From the NCBI GenBank assembly GCA_019310535.1, contig JAFDED010000035.1, positions 1 through 39,072 of the forward strand: DNA of 39,072 nt. Direction: 5' to 3'. This stretch comes from Deltaproteobacteria bacterium. GTDB lineage: Bacteria > Desulfobacterota > JAFDED01. The first letter of the stretch is position 1. Every line of letters starts with the position of its first letter. Positions 25,671-34,266 of this stretch are shown one piece after another. Below the pieces are notes generated by a model. It was given only the letters and a program-made list of their open reading frames with translations, searched no databases and was not told where the DNA came from. The translations under genes were made by a program, and so were the position numbers.

Positions 25671-26596
25671 TCCAACACCATGCCGGTCTTCAGGCGTGCG
25701 CCCGCTAAGAAAGCCTCCACCGGCATCTTCCTCCGGTTTTCAGGTTGAACCTCTTTCACGTAGACATAGCCGTCTCCGCAGGCCACCTTGAGCCATGTCC
25801 GACTTAACTGGACGATGGAGCCCGGCGGTTTTGACGTTTTAGTCTGCAGAAAAGATGCTTCAAAAATTTTCAGGAGACGCCCCTCCAGCATGGTATGGGC
25901 GCCTGGACGGGGGTTTGTGCCTCGAATGAGGTTTACTATTTCTTTTCCTGTTCTATCCCATCGGATACGGGCATCCTCGCGCCGAAGGGACGGGGCGCAA
26001 ACGGCGGCCGACGTATCCTGAGGGCGAGGACGAAGGGTTTTTCTTTTCCATGCCTCAAGTGTCTCCTGAAGCACTTCAGCGCCTATCAGAGAAAGGCGTT
26101 GAGAAAGCTGTCCCGCCGTCTCGCCAGGCAAAATTGCCACCTCCCGACTCATCAATATGGGACCGGTGTCCACTCCCTCGTTCATGAGCATAGTTGTGAC
26201 TCCGGTAACCTTTTCCCCACGAATGACGGCCCATTCCACAGGGGCCGCTCCCCTGTATTTGGGAAGAAGAGAGGCGTGCACATTGATACAGCCGGCGGCG
26301 GGTATATCCAGCACGCGGTGAGATAGAATCTGTCCGTACGCCACCACTACCATCAGATCGGGCGACATTTCCCGCAAGGTGGCAACAAAATACTCATCGT
26401 TCACCCTCTTGGGTTTCAGCACTGTGAGACCAGCTTTCTCAGCCTCAACGGCCACGGGAGTGGAGGATACTTTTTGCCCCCGGCCTCGGCGCCGATCCGG
26501 TTGCGTGACAACGGCCAGCAGTTCGTCCTCCTGCCGGATAATCATGGTGAGGGATGGCATGGAGAATGGTGCGGATCCAAGAAATACTATCTTCAC
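25667..26596 (-). CDS. fmt: Methionyl-tRNA formyltransferase
   Basis: A 309-residue enzyme that formylates initiator Met-tRNA with 10-formyl-tetrahydrofolate. The catalytic residues are N105, H107 and D143, in INVHASLLPKYRGAAP and GVDTGPIL; the C-terminal OB-like part is present (GRLLKIFEAS). GTG start with only a weak SD. It lies 84 bases downstream of def, the deformylase gene, with which it forms the formyl-Met cycle. It overlaps rsmB by 4 bases (GTGA). Confidence 0.95.
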   Translation of the reverse strand: MKIVFLGSAPFSMPSLTMIIRQEDELLAVVTQPDRRRGRGQKVSSTPVAVEAEKAGLTVLKPKRVNDEYFVATLREMSPDLMVVVAYGQILSHRVLDIPAAGCINVHASLLPKYRGAAPVEWAVIRGEKVTGVTTMLMNEGVDTGPILMSREVAILPGETAGQLSQRLSLIGAEVLQETLEAWKRKTLRPRPQDTSAAVCAPSLRREDARIRWDRTGKEIVNLIRGTNPRPGAHTMLEGRLLKIFEASFLQTKTSKPPGSIVQLSRTWLKVACGDGYVYVKEVQPENRRKMPVEAFLAGARLKTGMVLE

Positions 26597-26680
26597 GGCA
26601 CCCAGCCTTTGTCGGATAAGGCGGCACTGGCAGAACCCGGGGCCGCCGGTGAAGCAGGCACTTTAAAGACACGGGCAAGG

Positions 26681-27199
26681 TTATGACGTCGTACGCTGCA
26701 CCTCGCGCGCTTTGCGCGCTTTGCGACGGTAGATATGGCGCTTGAGCGGGCTGATGCGGTCGATGAAAAGGATTCCGTTAAGATGGTCGATTTCATGCTG
26801 AAGTGCGCGCGCGAGAAGACCCTCTGCTTGAATCTTGATGGGGCTTCCATCCAGTTTTCTTGCCCGTACGGTTATCCTGCAATGCCGCTTCACCTCGCAG
26901 GTAAAATCGGGCACGCTCAGACATCCCTCCTCCAGCAGTTCCTCGCCCTCCCCCTCCAGGATTTCCGGGTTTATGAAAACCATGGGCTTTCGCTTTTCTT
27001 CCTGGGAAAAAAGGTCCACAACAGCCACTCGAACAGGCTGCCCGACCTGCGTGGCGGCCAACCCGATGCCCGGGGCACAATACATGGTCTCTAGCAGGTC
27101 AGCAGCCAAATCTCGTATCCCGTCATCAATCTTCTCGATCTCTTTTGCGGGTTTTTTTAACCTGGAGTCAGGATATTTTAAAATCTCCAGGATAGCCAT
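26681..27199 (-). CDS. def: Peptide deformylase
   Basis: A 172-residue metalloenzyme that removes formyl from new N-terminal methionine. All three motifs are present: GIGLAATQVG (44-53), EGCLSVP (91-97, metal ligand C93) and QHEIDHLNG (134-142, H135, E136, H139). The ATG at 27199 has AAAGGAG 8 bases upstream. The frame's earlier start at 27274 lies in the promoter and is rejected. First gene of the minus-strand run that includes fmt, rsmB, PASTA, rpe and the TPR gene. Confidence 0.96.
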   Translation of the reverse strand: MAILEILKYPDSRLKKPAKEIEKIDDGIRDLAADLLETMYCAPGIGLAATQVGQPVRVAVVDLFSQEEKRKPMVFINPEILEGEGEELLEEGCLSVPDFTCEVKRHCRITVRARKLDGSPIKIQAEGLLARALQHEIDHLNGILFIDRISPLKRHIYRRKARKAREVQRTTS

Positions 27200-27245
27200 C
27201 AATGCTGCTCCTTTTGCCAGCGTCAAACACGACTTAATTTTTAAT

Positions 27246-27274
27246 AATATAGACGTTTTCTCCCGATAAGTCAA
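27246..27274 (-). promoter_or_regulatory. Promoter of the def run
   Basis: Minus strand: TTGACT, a 17-base spacer, then TATATT (27251-27246). Expected start of transcription is about 40 bases upstream of the def ATG. It lies back to back with the plus-strand promoter at 27303-27331. Confidence 0.7.
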
Positions 27275-27302
27275 CCCGCTCTATCTATCAGTTGCGCTCA
27301 GT

Positions 27303-27331
27303 TTGACACGGCTAACCGTTCTGGATAAAAT
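27303..27331 (+). promoter_or_regulatory. Promoter of the amidohydrolase gene
   Basis: A perfect TTGACA, a 17-base spacer and TAAAAT, ending 43 bases before the ATG at 27375. It diverges from the def promoter with only 28 bases between their -35 boxes, so the two may influence each other. Confidence 0.72.
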
Positions 27332-27374
27332 ATTTCCAATAATACGTATTGCATAAAAACGGGGGAGAATTACC

Positions 27375-28985
27375 ATGTTAGATCTGGCGATTTTGAGAGG
27401 AACGGTTATCGACGGGACAGGCCGGCCCGGCCAAAAGGCCGATGTGGGCATTAAAGGCGACCGGATCGCACGTGTGGGGCAAATAGGAAAGGGTGAGGCC
27501 GCGCATGAGATTCAGGCTGCCGGCGCTGTGGTGTGTCCTGGATTCATCGACACCCACTGCCACTCGGATATCATGGCGCTGGCGGAGCCGGAACTGCTCC
27601 CCAAGCTCATGCAGGGGATCACCACCGAGCTCCTTGGTCAGGACGGCATCGGCGCGGCACCCATGCGCCAGGACATGGTGTCCCGGTGGCGGCAGTATAT
27701 GTCGGGACTTAGCGGAGACCCACCTGTCTCGTGGGACTGGAGCAGCATAGGTCAGTACATGGAACGCCTGGCCGCCGTCCATACCGGTCCCAACCTGGCC
27801 ATACTGGCCCCCCAGGGAAACGTCCGCATGGTGGTGATCGGGATGGACAATATCCCGGCCGATGAAGCCCGTTTGCGGGCTATGGAGGACGAAGTCCGAA
27901 AGGCCATGGAAGAGGGCGCCGTGGGGATTTCCCTGGGTATGATCTACATGCCGTGCACTTTTTCCAGCAGGGAGGAACTGGTGCGGCTCTTTCGGGTCAG
28001 CGGCCGGATGGGGGGATTTCTGGTAGTGCACGTGCGAAGCGGAGGTGATCGCCTGCTGGAGTCTAACGAGGAGGTGATCGCCATGGCCCGGGAAGCGGAT
28101 ATCCCGCTCCATATATCCCACTTCAAAGCCTCCGGCAGGCGTAACTGGCACAAGATGGCTCCCGCGCTGGAAGCTGTGGACAGGGCGCAGTGCGAAGGGC
28201 TGGACATCACCTTCGACATCTACCCGTACACCGCTGGGAGCACCATGTTCCTGGCGGTGCTCCCGCCCTGGGTTCTGGAAGGGGGTGTTCAGGAAACTCT
28301 CCGGCGGCTCGCGGAACCTGCCCTAAGGGATCGAGTCCGCGGGCAGATACTGAACCCACCGCCGCCAAAGCCCGAAGGGCCTGCCTGGGAGAACTACGCC
28401 CACATCGTCGGGTGGGAGAACATCGTCATCTCCTCTGTGGAGAGTCATAAAAACCATGCCTGGGTGGGGCGATCAGTGGCGGAAATCGCTGGCGAGCAAG
28501 GGAAGGACCCTTCTGAGACGGCCTTTGACATACTGCTGGAGGAAGAAGGCCGTGTGGGCATGATTATTTTTAACATGGACGAAGAGAACGTGGCCATGGG
28601 GCTACGCCACCGGCTGGGCATGATCTGCACCGACGGCCTCCTGGGGGGCAGACCCCACCCCCGCGTCTACGGGACATTCCCCCGGGTCCTGGGCCGTTAC
28701 GTGCGCCAGCGCAAGGATCTATCCCTGGAGGAGGCGGTGCGCAAAATGACTTCCCTGCCGGCGCGGCGGCTGGGCCTCAAGGACCGCGGGGTCCTGACCG
28801 AGGGAACGGCGGCCGACCTGGTGGTATTCGACCCCGAAACCGTGCTGGACCGGGCCACCTATGAGAACCCCCGGCAGTATCCCGCGGGGATACAACACGT
28901 CATCGTCAACGGGGTCCATTCCGTGAAGGATGGCCAATTCACGGGAAAGCGCGGCGGGCGGGTTTTCAAGAAAGGTAATCTATAG
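27375..28985 (+). CDS. N-acyl-D-amino-acid deacylase family amidohydrolase
   Basis: A 536-residue amidohydrolase of the D-aminoacylase type. It has GFIDTHCHSD with the HxH metal motif near residue 57-66, GAVGISLGMIYMPCTFSS with the conserved cysteine that ligates metal in this family, HISHFKASG, and the terminal DG....HPRVYGTFPRVLGRYVR signature. Proteins of this kind split N-acyl-D-amino acids, D-amino-acid dipeptides or hydantoin-like compounds. The exact substrate is not readable. No signal peptide, so it is cytoplasmic. ATG start after a GGGGGAG SD. It stands alone, with its own promoter, and ends 50 bases before a decayed antitoxin gene. Confidence 0.85.
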   Translation: MLDLAILRGTVIDGTGRPGQKADVGIKGDRIARVGQIGKGEAAHEIQAAGAVVCPGFIDTHCHSDIMALAEPELLPKLMQGITTELLGQDGIGAAPMRQDMVSRWRQYMSGLSGDPPVSWDWSSIGQYMERLAAVHTGPNLAILAPQGNVRMVVIGMDNIPADEARLRAMEDEVRKAMEEGAVGISLGMIYMPCTFSSREELVRLFRVSGRMGGFLVVHVRSGGDRLLESNEEVIAMAREADIPLHISHFKASGRRNWHKMAPALEAVDRAQCEGLDITFDIYPYTAGSTMFLAVLPPWVLEGGVQETLRRLAEPALRDRVRGQILNPPPPKPEGPAWENYAHIVGWENIVISSVESHKNHAWVGRSVAEIAGEQGKDPSETAFDILLEEEGRVGMIIFNMDEENVAMGLRHRLGMICTDGLLGGRPHPRVYGTFPRVLGRYVRQRKDLSLEEAVRKMTSLPARRLGLKDRGVLTEGTAADLVVFDPETVLDRATYENPRQYPAGIQHVIVNGVHSVKDGQFTGKRGGRVFKKGNL

Positions 28986-29034
28986 CAAGAACAGGATATC
29001 CTTATTGATTAGCACATTCGCCCTTGAGAGGGTT

Positions 29035-29314
29035 ATGAGTATGAGAACACGAAAAAGGCTTTCCACTAACCCGGGGCGCATATTAGCCAGTCATTATTTG
29101 GAACCGTTGTCTCTCACAATAACTGCACTAGCTGACAGGCAATGGGCGTGATACCATCGCACCAGAGAAGGCATTGCGCCTCTCAAACGCCTTTGAAACG
29201 ACCCCTGAACTCTGACTTAACTTGCAACAGAACTATAATTTGTGGCACGCGGCCAACGAATCCCATGACTTGCAAAACATTCAACCCATTGAAAGAGTGG
29301 CCCGCATCGCTTAA
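29035..29314 (+). pseudogene. Broken HigA-family antitoxin gene
   Basis: Frame 1 from the ATG at 29035 reads NPGRILASHYLEPLSLTITALAD, which matches the start of HigA/VapI-type XRE antitoxins, then ends in a stop at 29151. A second frame picks up the family's later part: APEKALRLSNAFETTPEL, then a TGA where the family has tryptophan, then LNLQQNYNLWHAANE, ending at 29314. So the gene has a frameshift with a loss of about a dozen residues of the DNA-binding helix region, and an in-frame stop. No HigB toxin remnant is visible in the 49 bases upstream. The remaining bases up to 29581 are AT-rich and I see no gene in them. Confidence 0.75.
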
Positions 29315-29581
29315 TGGAATATGCCTGGTGTTTAAATCTTATTATTTCTTAACGAAAAACAACTATTTGCTTATAGTGAGACTTATGAAAGATGCACCAT
29401 CTTTTGCTATCTTGAGGATGAGTTCCGGCAATGCCTCTTTTTTTAACTTCCCTTTCCCTCATATTCGGGCTTGGTGGCAACTGATGCGACAAAACGGCAT
29501 CATTCATGATTTGAAATTGATGTTCCTTCTAAACCTCACTCCATCGCTCTTTAATCTTAATGTTTTGTTTCCTCCTCCATG

Positions 29582-31057
29582 TCAGCAATTATGTGAACCC
29601 TTCACCCCAGAGCGCCTCCGCATCCACCCCACTCCCTTGTTAATCCCCATCACTACTATCAGCATAACGGCCATAACTGGCACATTGCGCCAGTTAGGGA
29701 AAATGGCACCAATCACCCTCATCCATGCCTCGCGGCTGGCCACGGGATGCCCCAGGTCGGAAGGCTCCAGGGTGTACCCGTACGAGAACCCGATATGATG
29801 CGCCATCTGCACGGCCGAAAGGACGGCCAGCAGCCCGAAAACGGCCCATCCCCAAAAATGGAGATGCCTTGACCGGAGCAGTTGGAGGCGCTGAAGTCCG
29901 AATCCCAGCCCCAGGACCAGGAACGTCCAGTAGGGGGTCATGTATCGGCCGTCGAAGGTGAAGCCGTGAAAGGTGCGGTGTTTGCCCATCAGGAGCATGG
30001 TGGCGATCAAAATGGAGGCGGCCAGCGCTGCCTCCGCCCGCCGGGCATGCCGGAAAAACCAGAATCCGATGACCGACAGGACCTGGAAAGGGCTGAGTAA
30101 AAAAATTCCCTGGCTGTGCCGGTTCCCCAGGAGGAAGCCCTTGATCCCATAAATCAGCGAGCCATCGAAGGTGGAAGTGAAGCTGCGGGCCCAGGGGTAG
30201 GTGGCGTGGTGGCGGTAGGCGGTGTGCAGGGGATGGCCGAAGGAGACCGTATGGTAAGTCATCAGCAGGCCCAACACCAGGAGCATCACGAGCCCGGCAG
30301 GCAAGGCTGCGCGCACTGCCTTCCTGGAGGCCAGCCGGCCGGCAACCGCCAGGTAAATCACGATCAGGGCGACCGGGAGGATGTTTGTATACTCCACTGT
30401 CACGGCATACCACAGCGAGGCCCCCAGCAGAAGGCGGCGGCGTAAGGACTCTCGTTCCAGCGGGCCGGCTGTCACGGCCAAGGCATATGACGAAAGAACC
30501 AGGAAGGCCGAGGGGCTGTGTGAGAAAAGGACTGCTGAGTACTTCCACAGGGGTGTACCGAAGGCCAGGGCAAGGGACGCCCCCAGAGACGCCTCCATGC
30601 CAACCCCCCACCCGGCCAGGAGCCTGAAAAAGAGATACACTGTGGCAGCCCCGGCCAGCACCGACGCTGACACCGCAAACAGGAGAAAGGGGTTGCCGGG
30701 ATCATGCACGGACGGGACCGGAAAGAAGGCCCATGACAGCACACGGCCAGCGGTGTACAGGACGGCGGCCGCGAAGGCCGTCCCCGGAGGCCGGTCGCTG
30801 TATAACCGCCCGTTCCGAAGGGCATAATCATTTGACTCCGTGTAGGAGAAAAACTCGTCGATATTCAGACGGCCGCGCTCGGCCATGGATCTGACCAGCG
30901 CATAGTGGCTCCCATCGTTGGAGCAAGTGATGCCATTGACGGTTCCGAAATAGACCAGCATCACCACCACGAAAAGCCACCACCCTGTGCGGACTGTCGG
31001 GGCAGAAGGCCGCCCTTCCAGGCCATTGGAAAAAAAAGAGGCTTCAAATGTTACCAT
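29582..31057 (-). CDS. Polytopic membrane protein, glycosyltransferase-like (GT-C type)
   Basis: A 491-residue inner-membrane protein with about ten hydrophobic segments. After the first there is a short loop with NGITCSNDGSHYALVRSMAERG, and a YSDRPPG motif follows, similar to the DRPPG / DKPPG motifs of GT-C-type glycosyltransferases that use lipid-linked sugars. The catalytic acid would be the aspartate in the first loop. Substrate unknown. The open frame begins with TTG at 31069; I use the ATG at 31057, though neither has a strong SD. It has no evident partner genes; the nearest gene, the NlpD-like one, is on the same strand 169 bases upstream. Confidence 0.65.
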   Translation of the reverse strand: MVTFEASFFSNGLEGRPSAPTVRTGWWLFVVVMLVYFGTVNGITCSNDGSHYALVRSMAERGRLNIDEFFSYTESNDYALRNGRLYSDRPPGTAFAAAVLYTAGRVLSWAFFPVPSVHDPGNPFLLFAVSASVLAGAATVYLFFRLLAGWGVGMEASLGASLALAFGTPLWKYSAVLFSHSPSAFLVLSSYALAVTAGPLERESLRRRLLLGASLWYAVTVEYTNILPVALIVIYLAVAGRLASRKAVRAALPAGLVMLLVLGLLMTYHTVSFGHPLHTAYRHHATYPWARSFTSTFDGSLIYGIKGFLLGNRHSQGIFLLSPFQVLSVIGFWFFRHARRAEAALAASILIATMLLMGKHRTFHGFTFDGRYMTPYWTFLVLGLGFGLQRLQLLRSRHLHFWGWAVFGLLAVLSAVQMAHHIGFSYGYTLEPSDLGHPVASREAWMRVIGAIFPNWRNVPVMAVMLIVVMGINKGVGWMRRRSGVKGSHNC

Positions 31058-31088
31058 GCCACAAACCAAATTGCCTTTATTTGTATCT

Positions 31089-31123
31089 GGGGGAAACCCT
31101 TATTTGTAAAAAGGTTATCCCCC
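31089..31123. repeat. Imperfect hairpin upstream of the membrane protein gene
   Basis: GGGGGA/TCCCCC plus AACC/GGTT form an imperfect 10-base stem with one bulged A and a 14-base loop, between the NlpD-like stop and the membrane-protein start. No T-run follows, so it is not a classic terminator. It could be a transcript-end protector or operator. Confidence 0.3.
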
Positions 31124-31226
31124 ATGCCCTCTTCCTAAAACTTTTAAATTTTTGTCAGAGTAATCATAAACAAACAGAAATTTACACGCTTTTGAAAAAG
31201 AGGTTTGGAGAAAAAACTATACACTT

Positions 31227-32024
31227 TCAGGGAAGATAGAACATAGGGTTGCGAGGCCGCCCCCTGAGCCTTACTTCGAAATGGAGATGAGGCCCGGAGG
31301 CGTTGCCCGAGTCGCCCACCCTGCCGATGACCGCCCCCTTCTTGACGGAGTGGCCTCTTTTGACGGAAAATCGACCCAGGTGTGCATAAACCGTGGAATA
31401 ATCGTCCGCATGCTGGATCACCACAATCTTGCCGTACCCTCGCAAAGACCCTGCGTAAGTAACCCTGCCTGCCTGGGCCGCCCGCACGCTCCGTCCTTTG
31501 GAGGCCCTTATATCAATGCCGTTGTGCATCCGCTTGTCCCGGACACCGAAGCGTGACGAAATCTCGCCGCGAACGGGCCACAGGAATTTGCCTTTTTGGA
31601 GAGAAATTTTCTTCCGACCCTTAGAACCGAAAACCCTTTTGGGATCGACCTTTAAAACACGTTTTGCGCCGGGGATGAAGATCCGACGCCCGGCGGGGAT
31701 CTTGGACAAGTCGCTGATGTCATTGATCTCGGCCACCTCCTGCATGTCAACACCGTATGTTTTGCAGATGCGCCATAAGGTCTCCCCCGGTTTCACCCTG
31801 TGGTAGACGCCGCGTGCGCGCTTCCAGCCGGACCCTTTGGGAGCGTAGGATGATGTGCGCTTAGTTGAGAGGGTATGCGATGTCGGCGCTTTTTTCGGTG
31901 ATCCGGATGAGGAACTCCGGATAGTTGATTTCCCGCAGCCTGTGTGGGCCACTATGGCCAGCAAGACCGGAAAGATCACCCATTTTCTCATCGGATCGTT
32001 TTCGTTGCCTGCTTTTTGGCCCAT
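31227..32024 (-). CDS. nlpD: NlpD-like LysM and M23 peptidase lipoprotein
   Basis: A 265-residue lipoprotein. Signal peptide to C30 in the AHTGC lipobox, a serine/threonine-rich linker, one LysM domain (about 74-118) and an M23 peptidase domain (about 146-265). The metal ligands H167, D171, H246 and H248 are all present, so unlike NlpD of E. coli it could be an active endopeptidase. It binds and trims peptidoglycan during division or activates amidases. The frame starts with ATG at 32024 overlapping the TAA of the LOG-like gene by one base; an internal ATG at 31991 (MRKWVIF) gives a more usual signal peptide. Neither has an SD. Confidence 0.87.
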   Translation of the reverse strand: MGQKAGNENDPMRKWVIFPVLLAIVAHTGCGKSTIRSSSSGSPKKAPTSHTLSTKRTSSYAPKGSGWKRARGVYHRVKPGETLWRICKTYGVDMQEVAEINDISDLSKIPAGRRIFIPGAKRVLKVDPKRVFGSKGRKKISLQKGKFLWPVRGEISSRFGVRDKRMHNGIDIRASKGRSVRAAQAGRVTYAGSLRGYGKIVVIQHADDYSTVYAHLGRFSVKRGHSVKKGAVIGRVGDSGNASGPHLHFEVRLRGRPRNPMFYLP

Positions 32025-32476
32025 TAAGGGCGGCGCACCAACAGGGCCGCCTTTTCCACCGCTTCGGCTGGATCACTGGCATTGACTATATCAGGAGAAA
32101 TATCCCAGGTTTCCAGACCCACTACAGGCTTACCGAGCTTCAGCGCAATGGCAAGTTCGGAGAGTGTTCCGTACTCCCCCGCGATGGCAATAAGGACGTC
32201 AGAGGAATGAACCACCAGCACATTGCGGGCGTGGCCCATATCGGTAACAATGCGGATCTGCACATATTCATTAGCCTGCTCCGCGCGGTTTCCGGGGAGA
32301 ATGCCGACGGTGATTCCGCCGGCCCCCGCAGCTCCCCGGCATGCCGCCCTCATGACGCCTCCCATGCCGCCGCAAATCAGCACAGCGCCGCACCGGGCAA
32401 CCTGGCGACCCACCTCCTCGGCAACCTTTTCCACCTCTGGTGTGCATTCCCCTGCGCCGATTATTCCTATTTGCAT
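32024..32476 (-). CDS. LOG-family (Rossmann, TIGR00725-like) protein
   Basis: A 150-residue protein that looks like the small LOG-type nucleotide-binding family. It has IGAGECTPEVEK at the start, ICGGMGGVMRAACRGA in the middle, and AGEYGTLSELAIALKLGKP, where the family's PGGxGTxxE motif is changed to AGEYGT. Proteins of this kind bind nucleotides and may cut base-ribose bonds; whether this one is active is not known. It lies between the DedA-like gene and the NlpD-like gene on the same strand. Confidence 0.75.
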   Translation of the reverse strand: MQIGIIGAGECTPEVEKVAEEVGRQVARCGAVLICGGMGGVMRAACRGAAGAGGITVGILPGNRAEQANEYVQIRIVTDMGHARNVLVVHSSDVLIAIAGEYGTLSELAIALKLGKPVVGLETWDISPDIVNASDPAEAVEKAALLVRRP

Positions 32477-32564
32477 GGTGTGGTGCCCCCAAGGAAGGCA
32501 GTGCCTGCTGTCGGCACGCGCTGTTCACCAACACGGGCTGTGGGTTGGATCACCCGCGATGGTG

Positions 32565-33152
32565 TTACCAGAATATCTTGATAGCGACAAAACCCAGGAC
32601 CAGCAGCACCGAAAATGCCACGGCTAACAGGTTGAAGTATCGATCGATAAACACCCTAATGGAAGCGCCGAACATGTAAATCAAGCATGCAACCAGAAAG
32701 AACCGCGCACCGCGGCTCGCCAGAGACGCAAAAACAAAGGTAACAAAGTCGATCCGGAAAGCGCCGCCGGCAATGGTGACGATTTTGTACGGGATAGGCG
32801 TAAATCCTGCGATAGCGACGGCCAAGGCATCATAGCGATTGAAAATCTCTTTGACAGCCTCATACCTATCCATCAATCCGTAAAACCTGATGATGGGGAA
32901 GCCAAGCAGATCCATAAACTCCAGGCCTATAAGGTATCCCAGCATTCCACCCAAGACGGAGCCGCACGTACAGATGAGAGCATACCGAAATGAGCGGACG
33001 GGAATGGCAATGGCCAGGGCGATCAGCAGGACGTCGGGGGCGATGGGAAAGAACGAGGATTCGCTTACGGCAAGGAAGAAGAGCGCCCATTCACTATAGG
33101 GAGATTCCGCCCATCGCAACACTCTTTCATACAAATTCCGGAGCCAGCGCAC
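32565..33152 (-). CDS. DedA/VTT-family membrane protein (YqaA-like)
   Basis: A 195-residue membrane protein with about four to five hydrophobic segments and the sequence ESSFFPIAPDVLLIALA, the reentrant loop of the VTT/DedA fold, plus GYLIGLEFMDLLGF and GFTPIPYKIVTIAGGAF in the second half. These proteins are thought to help move undecaprenyl phosphate or phosphatidylethanolamine. The GTG at 33152 has AGGAG 7 bases upstream and lies 4 bases past the pcm stop, so it is translated with pcm. The TTG at 33224 lies inside pcm and is not used. Confidence 0.87.
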   Translation of the reverse strand: MRWLRNLYERVLRWAESPYSEWALFFLAVSESSFFPIAPDVLLIALAIAIPVRSFRYALICTCGSVLGGMLGYLIGLEFMDLLGFPIIRFYGLMDRYEAVKEIFNRYDALAVAIAGFTPIPYKIVTIAGGAFRIDFVTFVFASLASRGARFFLVACLIYMFGASIRVFIDRYFNLLAVAFSVLLVLGFVAIKIFW

Positions 33153-33156
33153 AAGC

Positions 33157-33816
33157 TCACTCCTGCCAGCCGTGCTGGCCGATAAGACTGACAAAACGGC
33201 ATCCACCCAGGTTCTGCTGCACAAATCCCTTCTCGGTCCGTTCCACCTTTATGAGGTCCTGGGAATAGCGACCTCCAACAGGAACCACCATCAGACCTCC
33301 CACAATCAGTTGCTCCTGCAGTGGCCGAGGAACCTCTGGAGATGCTGCAGTTACAATGATGGCATCGAAAGGACTCTCCTCTTCCCATCCCTTGGTGCCG
33401 TCTCCAATGCGAATATTGATGTTGAAGTACCCGAGTTCATCCAGCGTTTTCCTTGCCTTATACACCAGGGGAGGAATCCGTTCGATGGAGTATACCATGT
33501 CAGCCAGTTCGGCCAGGATAGCGGTCTGGTAACCGGAGCCGGTGCCGATCTCCAGGACCTTCTCGCTTCCTTTGAGCTCCAGCGCCTCGGTCATAAGCGC
33601 AACGATGTATGGCTGGGAAATGGTCTGCTTTTCTCCGATAGGAAGAGGATGATCGCCATAGGCCTGGTGGTGCAGTGCTTCTTCCACAAAGAGATGGCGG
33701 GGGATCTTTCGCAATGCGTTCAACACTCGTTGATCCTTGATGCCTCGGGAAATCAGTTGGTTTTCCAGCATTTTCTCGCGCTCATGTTCCAGGCTTGCGG
33801 GATCACTCCACTTCAA
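33157..33816 (-). CDS. pcm: Protein-L-isoaspartate O-methyltransferase
   Basis: A 219-residue SAM-dependent repair enzyme that methylates damaged L-isoaspartyl residues. The SAM site EIGTGSGYQ is at 89-97 and the substrate-side [10 protein letters not shown] at 61-70, as expected. The TTG start has a GGAGA 7 bases upstream. It heads the run pcm-DedA-LOG-NlpD; in many proteobacteria pcm lies beside surE and nlpD, and here surE and rpoS are missing while nlpD is kept. Confidence 0.94.
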   Translation of the reverse strand: MKWSDPASLEHEREKMLENQLISRGIKDQRVLNALRKIPRHLFVEEALHHQAYGDHPLPIGEKQTISQPYIVALMTEALELKGSEKVLEIGTGSGYQTAILAELADMVYSIERIPPLVYKARKTLDELGYFNINIRIGDGTKGWEEESPFDAIIVTAASPEVPRPLQEQLIVGGLMVVPVGGRYSQDLIKVERTEKGFVQQNLGGCRFVSLIGQHGWQE

Positions 33817-34266
33817 CAGACATTCTCCGTAGTAAGAACGCCATATTCATTGTGTATGACGTATGGCTATCAAACCTAAACAGATTATGCTTTATGTATG
33901 CTAAATATCACAATTTGAAAGGGATGGCAAACATTTCCCTCGGAAATACACTAGATGACTGCAAATCAACCCGCAAGATGCATGGCATAGCAGAGGTCGA
34001 TGATTTCTTTATGTCCGTGTAATTTTTGCATTGCGGTGCCTTAACAGGGGAGGTATGTTATATTATCAGAGTAAGTCATTGTATTGATCCATGAGAAATG
34101 GCAAAGAATACCAATTTCTGAATACTACCAATCAATTTTACCTGCGTGAAACAACCTCCCGGCGCCCAAGACTGATAGTGCATTAGTCCTGCTGCCCGTG
34201 GCATTACCACAAGGGAATAGTTGGAGTGCGTGTGGAAACCGATACTTACTGATGGAGGATGTTGTA
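33817..34266. other. Gene-free gap before the MFS gene
   Basis: A 450-base AT-rich stretch between the divergent pcm and MFS genes. It must hold promoters for both, but I see no convincing pair of boxes. Short open frames here have no recognisable family. Confidence 0.5.

Noticed and set aside
29200..29210. In-frame TGA in the higA relic read as selenocysteine
   Set aside because: Tryptophan is expected at that place in the family, and a separate frameshift already breaks the gene; a point mutation TGG to TGA explains it.
29142..29798. A 218-codon plus-strand open frame
   Set aside because: It runs over the broken higA gene in the wrong frame and into the 3' end of the membrane-protein gene on the other strand. 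It has no SD and no recognisable family.
33795..34022. A 75-codon frame in the gap before the MFS gene
   Set aside because: It overlaps the pcm start region, has no SD and no family likeness.
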